A stretch of 10,331 nt of DNA, taken from NCBI GenBank assembly GCA_016735415.1, contig JAERRP010000763.1, positions 1 through 10,331 of the forward strand, written 5' to 3'. Within the stretch, counting starts at the first letter, position 1. Each line of letters begins with the position of its first letter. This document shows, piece after piece, positions 1 through 6,155 of the stretch. Made by a program: the position numbers and the translations under genes. The notes beneath the pieces were generated by a model, which saw only the letters and a list, made by a program, of their open reading frames with translations, was not told the DNA's origin and searched no databases. This stretch comes from Desulfobacterales bacterium. GTDB taxonomy: Bacteria; Desulfobacterota; Desulfobacteria; Desulfobacterales; UBA5852.

Positions 1-76
1 GAATCCCTTCGAGAAACTCGGACCCCAGGGGGTCCCCGCCGATGTGGCTGCCAAAGTCAAGGCCGCCATGAAATAA
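1..76 (+). CDS. C-terminal end of an upstream gene, possibly an ABC substrate-binding protein (partial)
   Basis: Only the last 24 codons are visible, read in the frame that starts at base 2 and ends in TAA at 74-76. The tail reads ...GVPADVAAKVKAAMK, a lysine- and alanine-rich amphipathic helix typical of the C-terminus of periplasmic solute-binding proteins. It lies 85 bp upstream of a betaine-type permease on the same strand, so a ProX/OpuAC-like binding protein is the natural guess. The fragment is too short to exclude another function, such as the ProV ATPase. Confidence 0.5.
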   Translation, partial: NPFEKLGPQGVPADVAAKVKAAMK

Positions 77-93
77 ATCAAAATCGTTCTCTA

Positions 94-125
94 TCCGGCA
101 CTGCTGCCTGTCCGGCAGTGCCGGA
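94..125 (+). other. Intercistronic hairpin before proW
   Basis: An 11-bp perfect stem, TCCGGCACTGC (94-104) with GCAGTGCCGGA (115-125), closes a 10-nt loop between the upstream gene and proW. No T-run follows, so it is unlikely to be a complete intrinsic terminator. Hairpins here in transport operons often protect the binding-protein mRNA from 3' decay and partly reduce downstream expression. That role is inferred. Confidence 0.55.
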
Positions 126-161
126 CGTCTGACGATGCCGTAATCGAGGAGAACAGGCAAC

Positions 162-1007
162 GTGAAGTTCCCTGAAAACATTCAAATTCCACTGGACAAG
201 TGGACCGATCAGGCCATGGACTGGGTGCTCCTGACTTTTGGCGACTTCTTTGACGCCTTGGGCAGCGCCATCCTGCAGTTCATGCTGGTGGTGGAAAAGT
301 TTTTTCTGTGGGTGCCCTGGCCGGTATTCATTATTGCCGTCGGCCTGCTGGCCTGGCGCGTCATGGGCAAATGGTGGTCAGGCCTGATAATGGCCGGCAT
401 GCTTTTTTTCGTGGGCGCGCTGGGCAATTGGGAAATGACCATGCGAACCCTGTCCCTGGTGACCTCGGCCGTGATCGTTTCCCTGACCATCGGTATTCCG
501 ATAGGGACCCTCATGGCCGGCAGCGACACCTTCGAGAAAATCCTCAAACCCGTGCTGGACGGCATGCAGACCATGCCGAGCTTTGTCTATCTCATCCCGG
601 CCCTGATGCTCTTCGGGCTGGGGAAGGTGCCGGCGCTGTTTGCCACCATTATCTATGCCGTACCGCCGGTGATCCGCCTCACCAACGTGGGCATCCGGGA
701 GGTGTCCCCCAGCGTGGTGGAAGCGGCCCATGCCTTTGGATCGAGCTACTGGCAGATCCTGTTTAAGGTCCAGCTGCCCCTGGCCCGGCCGACGATCATG
801 GTGGGTGTCAACCAGACTACCATGATGGCCCTGGCTATGGTGGTGATCGCATCCATGATCGGCGCCAAAGGCCTCGGGTTCGAAGTCTTGCTGGCCATCA
901 ACCGGATCGAAATCGGCCGTGGTTTTGAAGCCGGACTGTGCATTGTCTTCATGGCCATTATCATCGACCGGCTCACCTACGCTATGGCTACCGGGAAGAA
1001 AGCCTAA
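162..1007 (+). CDS. proW: Glycine betaine/proline-type ABC transporter permease (ProW/OpuAB family)
   Basis: Inner-membrane permease of an osmoprotectant ABC importer; it would pair with a ProV-type ATPase and a ProX-type binding protein to bring in betaine, proline betaine or a related quaternary amine. The 281-residue product has a short amphipathic N-terminus, hydrophobic segments from about residue 34 onward, and the BPD_transp_1 core from about residue 95. The EAA loop that docks on the ATPase is at 187-209 (EAA...G...LP, with E187, G193 and P206). The stretch DGMQTMPSFVYLIP at 133-146 is typical of ProW/OpuAB. The GTG start at 162 is chosen because GAGGAG lies at 146-151 with 10-nt spacing. 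No ATPase gene is visible, so it must lie upstream or elsewhere. The exact substrate cannot be read from the sequence. The gene ends in TAA and is followed by a strong terminator. Confidence 0.9.
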   Translation: MKFPENIQIPLDKWTDQAMDWVLLTFGDFFDALGSAILQFMLVVEKFFLWVPWPVFIIAVGLLAWRVMGKWWSGLIMAGMLFFVGALGNWEMTMRTLSLVTSAVIVSLTIGIPIGTLMAGSDTFEKILKPVLDGMQTMPSFVYLIPALMLFGLGKVPALFATIIYAVPPVIRLTNVGIREVSPSVVEAAHAFGSSYWQILFKVQLPLARPTIMVGVNQTTMMALAMVVIASMIGAKGLGFEVLLAINRIEIGRGFEAGLCIVFMAIIIDRLTYAMATGKKA

Positions 1008-1038
1008 ATTCCGCGGCCAACGCCGAACACGATTCACC

Positions 1039-1071
1039 AAAGGCCGCTCTGAAAGCGGCCTTTGCTTTTTT
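1039..1071 (+). terminator. Rho-independent terminator after proW
   Basis: A 10-bp perfect stem, AAAGGCCGCT (1039-1048) with AGCGGCCTTT (1054-1063), has a 5-nt loop and is followed by GCTTTTTT. It lies 31 bp after the proW stop codon and closes that operon. Confidence 0.9.
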
Positions 1072-1184
1072 AACCGCGGAACTCAAACCGACAAAGCACG
1101 ACGGTATTCCAATACGGGAAACGAGCGTCCAACACCGCTTTGGGGCCAGCTTCATTCCGGGGTCTGATTTTCCGTAACATTAAA

Positions 1185-1340
1185 GGCTCGCGCAAAAATC
1201 ACTTCACATTTTAAGTTCCGATGCATCCCGCCCGGCGGCGTTGTGAAAGCTCGAAATAGGGCGGCTATTCCTGCGCTTTCATGCCTTGTACCGACGGGCG
1301 CCTCAACCCTGAAACTTGTGAACTTATTTTTACGCGAACC
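1185..1340. repeat. 156-bp imperfect palindromic element (MITE-like)
   Basis: The two ends are imperfect inverted copies: the left end begins GGCTCGCGCAAAAATCACTT and the complement of the right end begins GGTTCGCGTAAAAATAAGTT. The symmetry runs inward, with drift, to exact inner arms GAAAGC (1245-1250) and GCTTTC (1275-1280), then a central AATAG-GGCGG-CTATT hairpin (1255-1269). The centre of the hairpin and the midpoint of the outer ends coincide at about 1262. It contains no ORF of interest. The nested symmetry suggests a dispersed non-coding repeat or MITE relic; copy number cannot be judged from one window. Confidence 0.65.
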
Positions 1341-1414
1341 CTAAGCTCGGTTAATATCGATCAGAGAAACGTCACTTTCCCTTAGTTACACGCCGAGCAT
1401 CAACGATCCGGACG

Positions 1415-1461
1415 AAAAAAAGCGTGCCGACCTGTTTGAGCGCAGCGAGTTCCGGCACGCT
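1415..1461 (-). terminator. Terminator-like hairpin with a long loop and T-run (minus strand)
   Basis: AGCGTGCCG (1421-1429) pairs exactly with CGGCACGCT (1453-1461) around a 23-nt loop. Read on the minus strand, the stem is followed by seven T residues (complement of 1415-1421), the layout of an intrinsic terminator. The loop contains TTTGAGCGCAGCGAG. It would act as a second stop behind etfA, or it may be part of a degraded repeat. Confidence 0.45.
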
Positions 1462-1556
1462 CCGGCCGTATCGGCGACGCGCAGAGAAGCCCCGCAGGGA
1501 CCGCGTGACACGGGCGTTTTCTTTTGGTTACTTTCAATGGTTTATTCTGATGACAC

Positions 1557-1594
1557 AAAAAAAACCGGCGGCCTCCACTGGAAGCCGCCGGTTT
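1557..1594 (-). terminator. Rho-independent terminator of the emo-etfBA operon
   Basis: On the minus strand, an 11-bp perfect stem (complement of 1584-1594 with 1562-1572, core ACCGGCGGC) closes an 11-nt loop and runs into a tract of eight T residues (complement of 1557-1564). It lies 36 bp past the etfA stop codon. Confidence 0.9.
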
Positions 1595-1630
1595 CTTCTA
1601 TCTATTAAAGGCCCGAGGCCCCGCCGGCCA

Positions 1631-2596
1631 TCAACCTTCTTCGATTTTCTCCGTCAGGTCGGGCAGGAACTCCAGAATGTCGGCCACGATGCCCACGTCG
1701 GCCACCTGGAAGATGGGGGCCTTGGCGTTTTTATTGATGGCCACGATGAAGGGGTTGCCCTTGATGCCGCCAATGTGCTGAAACGATCCGCTGATACCGC
1801 AGGCCAGGTAAACTTTGGGCTTGACGGTCTGTCCGGAAGTACCCACCTGGCGGGCCTTGGGCAGCCACTTGGCATCGACGATGGGACGCGAGCAGGAGAC
1901 ATCCGCGCCCATGGCCTTGGCCAGATCGAAGGCGATTTCAATATTGTCTTCGTCTTCGATACCCCGGCCGCAGGAAACCAGCACCTCGGATTTGGTGATG
2001 TCGACATCGCCGGCTTCGGCTTCGACAATTTCGATGAATTTGCGCGCCGTAGCCGTGTCACCGACTTCGCCGGATTTGTCCACCACCGGACCGGCCGCCG
2101 AATTCTCTTCCGCCGGAAACGCGCCGGGACGTATCGTCATGACGGCGCCGGCGGCCGCATCGCAATCCACATGCGCGCTTACCGCACCGCCGTATTCCTG
2201 GCGCACGAGTTTGAGGGTATCCCCATCCTTACCTTCGATAGCGACGACATCAGGAACAAAAGCGGAATCCAGCTTGATTGAAAGCCCCGGGGCCAGATCC
2301 ATACCGAAATGCTCATGGGCCAGCAGAACGATGCTGTCGGCCGGCAGAATATTCGTCAGAATTTTGCGGGTGATTTCAGCGTCCGGATAGCTCAGAGCAT
2401 CACTGGCCACTTTCCAGACTTCGCCATAGCCGGCGGCCGCCTGGCGGCAGACATCGTCCAGTCCGTCGGGGCCCCCTATCACCAGCGCGGTGGGATTGGC
2501 GCCGGCATCGATCTTTTTGGCGGCGGCCAGCAGTTCCACGGCCGTATCATCGACCTCTCCGTTCCTGTGCAGGATATATGCAAATATCTGCGCCAT
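1631..2596 (-). CDS. etfA: Electron transfer flavoprotein, alpha subunit
   Basis: Large subunit of the soluble ETF heterodimer, which takes electrons from acyl-CoA dehydrogenases and hands them to a membrane quinone reductase. The 321-residue product has the usual length. The N-terminal half is the ETF alpha/beta fold. The C-terminal FAD-binding domain is clear: SGQTVKPKVYLACGISGS, followed by QHIGGI and then AINKNAKAPIFQVADVGIVAD near the end. The ATG at 2596 overlaps the etfB stop by one base (TAATG), and AAAGGAGGG at 2605-2613 gives 8-nt spacing, so the pair is translationally coupled. It ends in TGA, followed by a strong terminator. Whether this ETF bifurcates electrons cannot be decided here, but its linkage to an EMO-like gene favours a non-bifurcating, quinone-linked role. 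Confidence 0.95.
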   Translation of the reverse strand: MAQIFAYILHRNGEVDDTAVELLAAAKKIDAGANPTALVIGGPDGLDDVCRQAAAGYGEVWKVASDALSYPDAEITRKILTNILPADSIVLLAHEHFGMDLAPGLSIKLDSAFVPDVVAIEGKDGDTLKLVRQEYGGAVSAHVDCDAAAGAVMTIRPGAFPAEENSAAGPVVDKSGEVGDTATARKFIEIVEAEAGDVDITKSEVLVSCGRGIEDEDNIEIAFDLAKAMGADVSCSRPIVDAKWLPKARQVGTSGQTVKPKVYLACGISGSFQHIGGIKGNPFIVAINKNAKAPIFQVADVGIVADILEFLPDLTEKIEEG

Positions 2597-3384
2597 TATT
2601 TCAGCCCTCCTTTAGCCTTCAAGAGTTCAATCAGTTTTGCGGTGATCTCGTCGGTATCGCCTTCCAGCATTTCAGCGCCCTCGCCCATATCCGGAAGATA
2701 GTAGTCCAGACGCTTGACCCTGGCTGCGGCCGCCCCCACGCTGGCGGCATCGAGACCCAGGTCTCCGGCCCCCAGGGTCGGGATTTCCACCGAAGCGACC
2801 TTGCGGATGCCGCGGATGCCGACATAACGCGGCTCGTTGATACCGGTTTGAATCGAAAGCACGCAGGGCAGCGCGATTTCATGCATTTCCAGATTGCCGC
2901 CTTCGATCTCGCGACCGATCTTGATCTTGTCACTGTCCACCTCGACCGTGTTGACCAGCGTGGCACAGGGAACGTCCATCAGGGCCGCCAGCATACCGCC
3001 CACCTGCGCGGCGCCGTCGTCCGCCTGGGCCCCGGTCAGGATCAGGTCGTAGTTGCCCTTGTCGACCGCCGCCTTGAGAATGGTGGCCGTCCCGCGGCCG
3101 TCGGCACCCTCGAAGGCGTCGTCGCTCAGCAGAAGGCCCTTGTCGGCCCCCATGGCCATTTCGCGGCGCAGAACTTCTTCGGACTCCTCACCGCCCACCG
3201 TAATGACGGTAACGCTGCCACCGACCTTGTCGACAATCTGAAGCGCTTCTTCCACGGCGTAGTTGTCCCACTCGTTGACCGAGTAGACCAGATCACCGTG
3301 GTCGATGTCATTGCCGGCGCTGTTCAGCTCAATCTCATTCTCAGAAGTGTCCGGCACCCGTTTGACACACACCAAAATTTCCAT
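2596..3384 (-). CDS. etfB: Electron transfer flavoprotein, beta subunit
   Basis: Small subunit of ETF, which binds AMP (or a second flavin in bifurcating types) and docks on acyl-CoA dehydrogenases. The 262 residues match the family length. Visible hallmarks are the N-terminal MEILVCVKRVPD, the NEWDNYAVEEALQI segment, GAQADDGAAQVGGMLA in the nucleotide-binding region, and the ETF-beta signature around IALPCVLSIQTGINEPRYV. The start is supported by GGGAGG (complement of 3391-3396) six bases before the ATG. The gene ends in TAA, which overlaps the etfA start. It is separated from the upstream EMO-like gene by 196 bp holding a 123-bp palindrome. It is probably co-transcribed from the promoter near 5710, though a weaker internal promoter cannot be excluded. 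Confidence 0.95.
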   Translation of the reverse strand: MEILVCVKRVPDTSENEIELNSAGNDIDHGDLVYSVNEWDNYAVEEALQIVDKVGGSVTVITVGGEESEEVLRREMAMGADKGLLLSDDAFEGADGRGTATILKAAVDKGNYDLILTGAQADDGAAQVGGMLAALMDVPCATLVNTVEVDSDKIKIGREIEGGNLEMHEIALPCVLSIQTGINEPRYVGIRGIRKVASVEIPTLGAGDLGLDAASVGAAAARVKRLDYYLPDMGEGAEMLEGDTDEITAKLIELLKAKGGLK

Positions 3385-3434
3385 TGTTTTCCTCCCGACT
3401 TAATGTTGATGGACTCCTAAAGAGTCACAATCCC

Positions 3435-3557
3435 GACGGATTCGTAAAAAGTTCGAGAGCAAGGCTTGCGAATTCCGAGGAATGAGGCGTGCTTATTGTA
3501 CGCCGCAGTGACGAGGGATACGCGTAACGCCGCTATCGGACTTTTTACGAGTCCGTC
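3435..3557. repeat. 123-bp imperfect palindromic element inside the emo-etfBA operon
   Basis: The element starts GACGGATTCGTAAAAAGTTC, and the complement of its far end reads GACGGACTCGTAAAAAGTCC. The inverted similarity continues with scattered mismatches to a central hairpin, GGCGTGC (3486-3492) with GTACGCC (3498-3504) and loop TTATT. It codes for nothing recognisable and nearly fills the gap between the EMO-like gene and etfB. It is most likely a MITE or an old dispersed repeat. As RNA it would fold into a long hairpin that could tune etfBA expression or act as a processing site. Confidence 0.7.
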
Positions 3558-3580
3558 CATGTTAATTTTTTCCGAATTCA

Positions 3581-5653
3581 TCAGGCGGCCATGTGCAGCG
3601 CCACCAGTTCACTGAGATCAATGGCTTCCATCTTGCCTTCCAGTCCGGCCACCTTGATCGCATCCTCCATATTGACCAGGCAGAAAGGACAGGCCGTCAC
3701 GATCACGCTGGCCCCGACCTGGGCCGCCATTTCAACCCTTACAACGCCCATGCGCTGTTCCTATTCGGGTTCGTAGAACAGCATCAGACCGCCGCCGCCG
3801 CAGCAAAAGGAGCGATCCCGGTTTTTGAGCATTTCCACCCGATTCAACCCGGGGATGGCATCCAGCAGCTTGCGCGGTGTTTCGTAGAGGCCGTTGTGCC
3901 GCCCCAGGTAGCAGGGATCGTGGTAGGTGTAAACCTTGCCGTCGCCGTTGGCCGCGGTCAGTCTGATCCGGCCCTGCCTGACCTTTTTCAGGAGTACTTC
4001 ACTGATGTGTTTCACCGGCGGCAGGCCGCTGTAGTCCTTTTTCAGGCAGTTGTAGGCATGGGGGTCAGCCGTGACGATCTGCCGGGCACCGCTTTCCAGG
4101 ATGGCTTCCGTGTTCTGCGCCCGCAGATCCTGAAAAAGCATTTCCTCACCGAAGCGCCGCACTTCATGGCCGCTGTCTTTCTCAAGTTTTCCCAGAATCC
4201 CGAAGTCCACGCCGGCCGCCTGTAAGGTCCGGGCTGTGGCCTGGGCAATGCCCTGCATGCGGTCATCGAAGGAAGAAATGCTGTCAACGAAATAGAGCGT
4301 GTCGGCTTCCTCGTCCTTTTCAAACAGCTTGACCGGGACGTCCTCGGCAATCGCCTTGACCCAGGCCGAGCGTTTCTTCTCGATCTTGCCCCAGGGGTTG
4401 CCGCGCTTTTCCAGGGCTCGCAGGGGTTTCTGGAGGGATTGGGGCACATTGCCGTCGTCCACCATGCCGCGGCGCAGATCGACGATCTTGTCGATGTATT
4501 CGATCCCCAGCGGGCATTCCTGTTCACAGGCCCCGCAGGTGGTACACGACCAGATCTCATCCTCTTCGTAGATATCGCCGATCAGGCGATATTCGTCATC
4601 CCGGGTTTTATCGTCGCCCAAAAGCGGAAAATTGTTGAAAGCGTAATCGCGGCCTTTGATGGAAATAAAGCGTGGCGACAACGGGCGTTTGACCGCATTG
4701 GCCGGGCATTGGTCGGAACAGCGCCCGCAGTCGGCACAGGAGTAAAAATCGAGAACATGCTTCCAGGTGAAGTCCTGATATTGTTTGACGCCGAAGGATT
4801 CCAGATCGTCAAGCTGGTCGTCGGCCACGCCGTAGCGCACCGGTTTGATGTAGCCCCGATCCAGGCGCATAAAAAAAACATTGAAAATCGAAGTGATCAC
4901 ATGGAAATGCTTGCCCAGGGGCAGGAAACACAGAAAAAAGAAAAAAGTGATGTCATGCACAAAATAGGTTGTGATATGCAGGCTCTGAAGTTTGGCAATC
5001 GGTTCGTCCAGCAGCATGTTGCGGAACATCCAGGGCAGGGAACCCGGTGCCAGGAATTCCGCCGGCTGAAGCTGCTGGATCTGAGCCGCCCCCAAACTGG
5101 CCTCGAAAAGGCTTTCAGAAATCATGAGGGTTGCAATCAGCGCCAGCACAAATACGGCCTCGGCGGTGTGGTCCTTGCCGTAGCGCTTCGGCACGGCATA
5201 GCGTTCCGGTTTGAAAATCCCCCGGCGCACGGCGGCCACGATACAGGCGATCAGCACCCAGGTGGCGGCGTAGTCCTTGAGCACGGCGTAGACGTGCCCC
5301 ATGGCACCACCGAACCCCGGAAAAACAAACCCTTCCCAGAAGCCCCGAAAAACCAGCGTGGTGGAGCGAACACTGAGGATGATGAAACCGGTGAAAATCA
5401 AGATGTGCAGTACACCAGCCACCATGTAGCGCGGCTGGCGCCACTGGACCAGCCAGATCTTGAGAACTTTGATCACCCGACCCCCGATCCGGTCAAAGCG
5501 GCTGTCCGGTGCCGCCCTGAGCATCGGGTCGATGCGGCGTTTCATGATCAAGACAAAGGCCGCCGTGCCGACCAGCGGTATCAGGACCGCAAAAAACGCC
5601 ACCGGTACATGAAAAAATTTATAAGCCGCAGGAGACAACAAAGCGGGTTCCAT
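3581..5653 (-). CDS. EMO-like membrane Fe-S oxidoreductase (ETF:menaquinone oxidoreductase, DUF224/HdrD-like), interrupted by in-frame TAG
   Basis: Probably moves electrons from reduced ETF to menaquinone at the inner membrane. Residues 1-270 form a haem-b, NarI-like domain with several membrane segments and candidate histidine ligands (H14, H83, H226, H233, H249, H251). Two 4Fe-4S motifs follow: C306, C309, C312, C316 and C370, C373, C376, C380. Two CCG-type domains come next. The first, about 453-555, has lost its cysteines (EKDSG, TADPHA). The second has C581 and C617-C618 (CCGGGG). A TAG stands at codon 631 (3761-3763). The same frame continues without shift for 59 codons, including TACPFC (C655, C658), to TGA at 3581-3583, giving 690 codons. 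Ending at TAG would lose half the noncubane-cluster ligands. The start ATG has AGGAGG (5663-5668) at 9-nt spacing. Family identity is firm. Whether the protein is made by readthrough, as two pieces, or not at all is open. Confidence 0.85.
3761..3763 (-). other. In-frame amber codon inside the EMO-like gene
   Basis: TAG on the minus strand, flanked by ...FYEPE before and [13 protein letters not shown] after, all in one frame. Both sides are recognisable CCG-domain sequence, so this is a point stop and not a frameshift. The other genes in the window end in TAA or TGA. Confidence 0.9.
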
Positions 5654-5693
5654 AGGTGCCTTCCTCCTTATTGCTAATGATGATCATGCACAC

Positions 5694-5711
5694 TGAATGA
5701 ATCCTCATTCA
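5694..5711. promoter_or_regulatory. FadR-type operator at the emo-etfBA promoter
   Basis: TGAATGAATCCTCATTCA is a perfect inverted repeat with 7-bp arms and a 4-bp spacer. The arms and spacing equal the Bacillus subtilis FadR (YsiA) consensus as I recall it (TGAATGA-N4-TCATTCA, with TA preferred in mid-spacer). It overlaps the end of the -10 box and extends downstream towards the transcription start, a position suited to repression. A FadR-like regulator is encoded at 9849 onward. Confidence 0.8.
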
Positions 5712-5738
5712 TTTAACGGAGTCACCAGCATTCGTCAA
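5710..5738 (-). promoter_or_regulatory. Sigma70-like promoter for the emo-etfBA operon
   Basis: On the minus strand, TTGACG (complement of 5733-5738) and TAAATG (complement of 5710-5715) are separated by exactly 17 bp. The last two bases of the -10 box are the first two of the FadR-type operator. The leader to the ATG at 5653 would be about 50 nt. The -35 is near consensus; the -10 is weaker, with TTAAAT at 16-bp spacing as an alternative. Confidence 0.65.
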
Positions 5739-5866
5739 GCCCTTTCGTCATATCCAGCGATAATTTTTTGTGCGAGAGGTTCAGGTAATATAGACGGCAC
5801 CCGCAACCATGCGAAGAAGGCGCTCATATTTGAACACCTGTCGACGGAACCACCGGATTGGCAACC

Positions 5867-5940
5867 TTAACTTAAATCACGGCGGGCGTCTATAAGGGAC
5901 TGGGCGCTTGACAATGGCTGCCAATTAAAATAGTGAATGA
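5867..5940 (+). promoter_or_regulatory. Candidate promoter region for the acyl-CoA ligase, with a lone operator half-site
   Basis: TTGACA (5908-5913) is a consensus -35; the -10 at 17 bp (TAGTGA, 5931-5936) is poor. An alternative is TATAAG (5891-5896) with weak TTAACT (5867-5872) at 18 bp. A single FadR-type half-site, TGAATGA (5934-5940), overlaps the first candidate's -10, but the matching second half is absent (AAGATCA against TCATTCA, 3 of 7). The start site cannot be fixed from sequence alone. Confidence 0.35.
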
Positions 5941-6141
5941 ATTCAAGATCATCTCACGCCACTGCACCTTCACCGGAGGCGGCCCTTTGGCCTCCGCATA
6001 TAATTTCAATCAGGCTGCAACCGCTCCCACGGCGGCAGGCAGAGCCTGTTTGTCTGCTCCGCGCCTGCTCCCGAAGCGGTTCGGCCTCCCCGCTGGCCGT
6101 CGCTTAACCACAGCACACCAGCGGGGATACATTTCTTACCG
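5941..6141 (+). other. Structured, non-coding leader ahead of the acyl-CoA ligase
   Basis: About 200 nt with no convincing gene and several inverted repeats: CGGAGGC (5974-5980) with GCCTCCG (5990-5996); AACCGCT (6019-6025) with AGCGGTT (6075-6081); and a 10-bp perfect pair TCCCCGCTGG (6087-6096) with CCAGCGGGGA (6118-6127), which ends 17 bp before the Shine-Dalgarno. None has a terminator T-run. I do not recognise a known riboswitch class. An 82-codon frame across it, from GTG 5933, lacks any coding character. Confidence 0.45.
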
Positions 6142-6155
6142 AAAAGGAGGCCACA

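Noticed and set aside
1151..1185. CCGGGGTCTGATTTTCCG stretch resembling debris next to REP-type transposases
   Set aside because: The resemblance is from memory and short; no inverted partner, transposase or second copy is visible here.
1345..1398. GCTCGG/CCGAGC pair around 42 nt in the 1341-1414 gap
   Set aside because: Six base pairs over a long loop is within chance; I see no other signal there.
1424..2281. 285-codon open frame on the + strand opposite etfA
   Set aside because: It runs through two terminator hairpins and the antisense of etfA and has no family resemblance or convincing ribosome site.
2578..3420. 280-codon open frame on the + strand opposite etfB
   Set aside because: Antisense shadow of a firmly identified etfB; composition (many His, Asp, Gln) is typical of complementary-strand artefacts.
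3412..3426. Small hairpin GACTC-CTAAA-GAGTC before etfB
   Set aside because: Five base pairs with no T-run or conserved context; a chance occurrence is likely.
4439..5677. 412-codon open frame on the + strand opposite the EMO-like gene
   Set aside because: It is antisense to a gene with clear Fe-S and membrane motifs, shows no recognisable domain, and is the usual open shadow frame of GC-rich coding DNA.
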